Shown one piece after another: positions 61,023 through 64,000 of a stretch of DNA of 64,000 nucleotides. How positions within the stretch are numbered: the stretch's first letter is position 1; each line of letters begins with the position of its first letter. The DNA lies in NCBI RefSeq assembly GCF_036178845.1, contig NZ_CP108070.1, positions 3,472,001-3,536,000 of the forward strand, in the 5' to 3' direction. The notes beneath the pieces were generated by a model. The model was not told where the DNA came from. It did not search any database and was given only the letters and a program-made list of their open reading frames with translations. Origin of the DNA: Streptomyces sp. NBC_00271. Its GTDB lineage: Bacteria; Actinomycetota; Actinomycetes; Streptomycetales; Streptomycetaceae. The translations under genes were made by a program, and so were the position numbers.

Positions 61023-63314
61023 GTGCGGGCCACTCTGCGCTGGGCGCATGCCGATCTGCGCACGCATCGGGGCGAGGCGCTGTTCATCGTGCTCGCCACC
61101 GCGGGAATCGTCGCCTCGCTGCTGCTCGCCGCGGCGCTCTTCGGATACGCGACGAACCCCTGGCAGCGCGTCTTCACGCAGTCGCACGGCGCGCATGTGT
61201 GGATCCACACCGGCGCGTCCGCCGACGCCGGGCGGCTCGCGCGGCTGGACGGCGTCGAGTCCGTGGCGGGCCCGTACCGCACCGCGTCCGCCACCGTCGA
61301 GTCACGCGGCACCCGTGCCTCCGTCGAGCTGCGCGGCGCCGTCGAGCCGCCCGCCACCGGTCGGCCGCTGCTCGCCTCCGGTCACTGGCTCGACCACACC
61401 CGGCCCGACGGAGTCGTCCTGGAGGAAAGCCTCGCCCGTGCGCTGTGGGCCGAGCCCGGGGACACCCTCACCGTGCCCGGCACCGCACGCACCCTGACCG
61501 TCCTGGGCGTGACCGACAGTGCCGAGCCCCGCTACCGCCCCGGCGAGCGGTCGGGGGTCGTCTGGGCGCTGCCCTCCGCGGTGCGGGGCGCGGACGGACG
61601 TACGGGCCAGGTCATCGGTCTGCGCCTGACCGATCCCGGCGACACGGACTATGCCGTGCAGCGCGCGGTGACGACGCTCGGCTCCGGCGCGGTCACCCAG
61701 GTGTCGAACTGGCAGCAGGCCCGCGCCGAGGCCCAGGGCGACAACCGGCTGCTGGGACAGGTGCTCGGCCTGTTCGGCCTCGGCGCGCTGCTGGCCGCCG
61801 GGCTCGCCGTGTACGGCGCGATCGGCACCCGTATCCGCGGCCACCTGCGGGACATCTCGGTACTGAAGGCGATCGGGTTCACGCCCGGCCAGGTGGTGCG
61901 CATCTTCCTGATCCAGCACGTGGTGTACGCGTCGCTGGGCGCCCTGGGCGCCGCCACGCTCACCCAGGCGCTGGGGAGCCGGATCCCCGGCCGCCTCGGC
62001 GACGCCTTGGGCGTCTGGCAGGGACTGCCCGGACACACCGCGGCACTCCTGGCGGTACCGGTGGCCGCGGTGCTCTTCATCGGCGCGACGACCGGGATCG
62101 CCGCGTGGCGGGCGGGCCGGGTGCCCCCCGTGCCGGTGCTGCGGGCCGCGGCACCGCCGGCCGGCCGCCTGTCGGGCGTGGCCCGCCGGGCGCTCGGACT
62201 GCGGCTGCCCCCCGCGCTCGTGCTGGGCTGGCACCAGGCGTTCCCGCGGCGACCACGCTCGCTGGCCACGGTCGCCCGGCTCGCCCTGCCGCTGCTGCTG
62301 ATCGTGGTCGCGCTGAGCGCCTGGACCACCATCGACCGCTTCCACAGCGAACCCGAGCGGATGGGCCTCGCCGCCGCGCTCACGGCGCACCCGGACGAGA
62401 GCCTCGGCGATCCGGCAGCCCGCGCCCTGCTCACCCGGAACGCACAGGTCACCGCCGTGCACCCGGGCGCCGAGGTGGCCGCTCTGGTTCCGGGCCAGAC
62501 GGCGACGATCGCACTGCGCGGGCTCGGTACGCACCGGGACCCGTACCCGTTCTCGCTGGCCGAGGGCCGCCCGGCCCGCGGACCCGACGAGGCGGTGGCC
62601 GGTCAGGGGCTGCTCGACCTGCTGGACGTGCGCGTCGGGGACTGGGTGCGGATGACCGTCGGCGCGCGCCCGCAGATCCTGCACATCGTCGGCCGCAGCA
62701 TCGAGCCGGAGAACGGCGGCCGCGTCATCTCCACCTCGCTCGACACCCTGCGCGAGAACGACCCGGAGCTCCGCCCGACCCTCTACCAGCTCGAGTTGCG
62801 CCCCGGCGCCGACCCGGACAAGGTCGCCGCCGAGCTGACCGCGGCCGGGCACGGGCACCTGGACGTGCACGCCGTGACCAATCCGGCCGACGGTCTCTCG
62901 CCGCTGCGCGGCGTCGTCGTCGGGCTGATCGCCGTACTGGCCCTCATCGGGCTCATCGAGCTGCTGACCGCGGTCGGCGGCACCGTGCGCGAGGGCGAAC
63001 GGGATCTGTTGGCGCTCAAGGCCATCGGGCTGTCCCCGCGGCAGATCACGGCGGTCACCGTCACGGCCACCGCCTGCACCGCGCTGGCAGCGGTCCTCGC
63101 GGGTACGGCGCTGGGACTGCCTCTGGCGCACTGGCTGATCGACGTCCAGGGGAAGTCGAGTGGGATCGGCGCCGGTATCGCCCGGGGGCCGTCCCCCCTC
63201 CTGCTGTCGCTGTTCGGTCTGGCCGCGGTCCTGGGCGCCGCCGCCCTCGCCGCGCTCCCCGCGGGCCGCGCCGCCCGACGACGGCTCGCGGACACCCTGA
63301 GCGCGGTGGCCTGA
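61023..63314 (+). CDS. FtsX-like ABC transporter permease
   Basis: This 763-aa membrane protein has the duplicated FtsX layout of actinobacterial exporters: an N-terminal helix, a large external domain (about 45-230) and three helices of FtsX domain 1 (about 245-370, with ISVLKAIGFTPGQVVRIFLI). A helix (about 430) and second external domain follow, with FtsX domain 2 at the C terminus (about 630-760, with LLALKAIGLSPRQITAVTVT). The GTG at 61023 was chosen on spacing. Such pumps move peptides, lipids or antibiotics; the substrate is unknown. Confidence 0.9.
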   Translation: MRATLRWAHADLRTHRGEALFIVLATAGIVASLLLAAALFGYATNPWQRVFTQSHGAHVWIHTGASADAGRLARLDGVESVAGPYRTASATVESRGTRASVELRGAVEPPATGRPLLASGHWLDHTRPDGVVLEESLARALWAEPGDTLTVPGTARTLTVLGVTDSAEPRYRPGERSGVVWALPSAVRGADGRTGQVIGLRLTDPGDTDYAVQRAVTTLGSGAVTQVSNWQQARAEAQGDNRLLGQVLGLFGLGALLAAGLAVYGAIGTRIRGHLRDISVLKAIGFTPGQVVRIFLIQHVVYASLGALGAATLTQALGSRIPGRLGDALGVWQGLPGHTAALLAVPVAAVLFIGATTGIAAWRAGRVPPVPVLRAAAPPAGRLSGVARRALGLRLPPALVLGWHQAFPRRPRSLATVARLALPLLLIVVALSAWTTIDRFHSEPERMGLAAALTAHPDESLGDPAARALLTRNAQVTAVHPGAEVAALVPGQTATIALRGLGTHRDPYPFSLAEGRPARGPDEAVAGQGLLDLLDVRVGDWVRMTVGARPQILHIVGRSIEPENGGRVISTSLDTLRENDPELRPTLYQLELRPGADPDKVAAELTAAGHGHLDVHAVTNPADGLSPLRGVVVGLIAVLALIGLIELLTAVGGTVREGERDLLALKAIGLSPRQITAVTVTATACTALAAVLAGTALGLPLAHWLIDVQGKSSGIGAGIARGPSPLLLSLFGLAAVLGAAALAALPAGRAARRRLADTLSAVA

Positions 63315-63333
63315 GCCCGGGACCCGAACGCGG

Positions 63334-63996
63334 TCAGAACCCGTGCGGGTTCTGCTGGTTGTACGGGTTCTGTGGTCCTTGGTTGTAGGGGTTCTGCGGG
63401 CCTTGGTTGTACGGGTTCCGCTGCCCCGGCGCATAGGGGTTGCCCTGGTTGTACGTGTACGCCGGACCCGGCCCGTACGGGTTGCCCTGCGGCGGGAGGT
63501 ACCCGTACGGCGGGGCGGGCGGAGCCGACGGGACAGGCGGAGGCAGTGTGGCCGGATGTGCCCCCAGCCGTATCCCGTGCCGCCTGCGCAACCGGTACAT
63601 CTCCAGCGCGGCAATCGCCGTGACCGTCACCGGCGCCCCCAGAATGAAGACGACCCCCATCCCGAGACTGAGCCCGTGCAGATCCCCCGTGGCGAGGTCA
63701 GGAAGGGCCATCAGCCACGTCGTCACGGTGGCGAGCAACGGCGGCAGACACCGATGCACCGCGGCCGTACCGAAGAAGTTGCCGGACACCTTCACCGCAC
63801 CCGAGCCGACGAACCCGGTCAGCCAGATCGCCACCAGCCCCAGCACCAGGGCGAATCCTCCGACCCCGGCGGCAAGCCACCACGTCAGCACCGTCAGGAC
63901 GATGGACCCGACGAAGGCCAGCAGCAGCTTGAACGAGTTGCCGAGCGGCACCCGCAGCTGCCGGACCGTCCCGGTGCGCCGCCAGACGAGGAGCAT
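63334..63996 (-). CDS. Membrane protein with C-terminal NPYNQG repeats (possibly cut by the window edge)
   Basis: This 220-aa protein has four predicted membrane helices in residues 25-145. The C-terminal cytoplasmic tail is rich in Pro, Tyr, Asn and Gln, with repeats of NPYNQGPQ. I do not recognise a function; proline/tyrosine tails of this kind occur in many Streptomyces membrane proteins. An ATG lies 4 bases from the window edge and the frame stays open beyond it, so the true start may be outside. Confidence 0.65.
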   Translation of the reverse strand: MLLVWRRTGTVRQLRVPLGNSFKLLLAFVGSIVLTVLTWWLAAGVGGFALVLGLVAIWLTGFVGSGAVKVSGNFFGTAAVHRCLPPLLATVTTWLMALPDLATGDLHGLSLGMGVVFILGAPVTVTAIAALEMYRLRRRHGIRLGAHPATLPPPVPSAPPAPPYGYLPPQGNPYGPGPAYTYNQGNPYAPGQRNPYNQGPQNPYNQGPQNPYNQQNPHGF

Positions 63997-64000
63997 CGCC

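Noticed and set aside
1..64000. CRISPR arrays, rRNA operons, ordinary tRNAs, secondary-metabolite clusters
   Set aside because: No spaced identical repeats, rRNA motifs, complete cloverleafs or modular biosynthetic genes were seen.

Overview
The window is high-GC actinobacterial chromosome, almost certainly from a Streptomyces. Supporting signs are strong GC bias at third codon positions, many GTG and TTG starts, frequent ATGA/GTGA gene overlaps, several apparently leaderless promoters, and core gene sets typical of that genus (sufR-B-D-Rieske-C-S-U-T; ctaA/ctaB next to tkt-tal-zwf-opcA-pgl). I see no rRNA, ordinary tRNA, CRISPR array, insertion sequence or prophage.

Layout. 0.2-6.4 kb: a uronate-dehydrogenase-like oxidoreductase, a DeoR regulator and a polyol ABC importer with a zinc-dependent sugar-alcohol dehydrogenase. 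6.4-11.7 kb: a double TerD protein, a TetR/MFS efflux pair with an inverted-repeat operator, and ACC deaminase with its GntR regulator. 11.8-13.9 kb: a Ro60-like TROVE/vWA protein (Rsr) preceded by three tandem non-coding RNAs that fold as bacterial Y RNAs; two carry a tRNA-like domain in permuted order (T arm, closed acceptor stem, D arm). 13.9-24 kb: a Tat-exported PhoX-type phosphatase, GC-rich repeat deserts, a conserved hypothetical protein, a secreted nuclease, an HTH/SRPBCC pair, a Cys-rich hypothetical with a 48-aa partner, and dapA. 23.7-26.9 kb: a rifamycin-associated-element palindrome, a decayed rifamycin-glycosyltransferase-like gene and an intact helR (RNA polymerase-recycling helicase), i.e. 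a rifamycin-response locus. 26.9-32.4 kb: small hypotheticals, dapD, an SMR/TetR pair with a large palindromic operator, a sulfotransferase and a membrane-anchored AbfB-domain protein.

32.5-39.1 kb is the complete Suf Fe-S cluster operon on the minus strand, with a SufR-type operator at the sufR start. 39.3-45.8 kb carries an AAC(3)-type acetyltransferase, an ABC-2 exporter, ctaA, an amidohydrolase, a small hypothetical and ctaB. 46.1-52.7 kb is the pentose-phosphate operon tkt-tal-zwf-opcA-pgl, closed by a perfect 20-bp hairpin. 52.8-59.6 kb is a maltose/alpha-glucoside-type system: GH13 glucosidase, binding protein, two permeases (one with an unusual extracytoplasmic insert), and a second, orphan binding protein. 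59.7-63.3 kb is a PadR-LolD-FtsX-like ABC unit, and the window ends in a Pro/Tyr/Asn-repeat membrane protein.

The two points I regard as most worth following are the Rsr/Y-RNA module at 11.8-13.85 kb and the RAE-rgt remnant-helR locus at 23.7-26.9 kb. All identifications come from reading the sequence and from memory of the families; no searches or folding programs were run.
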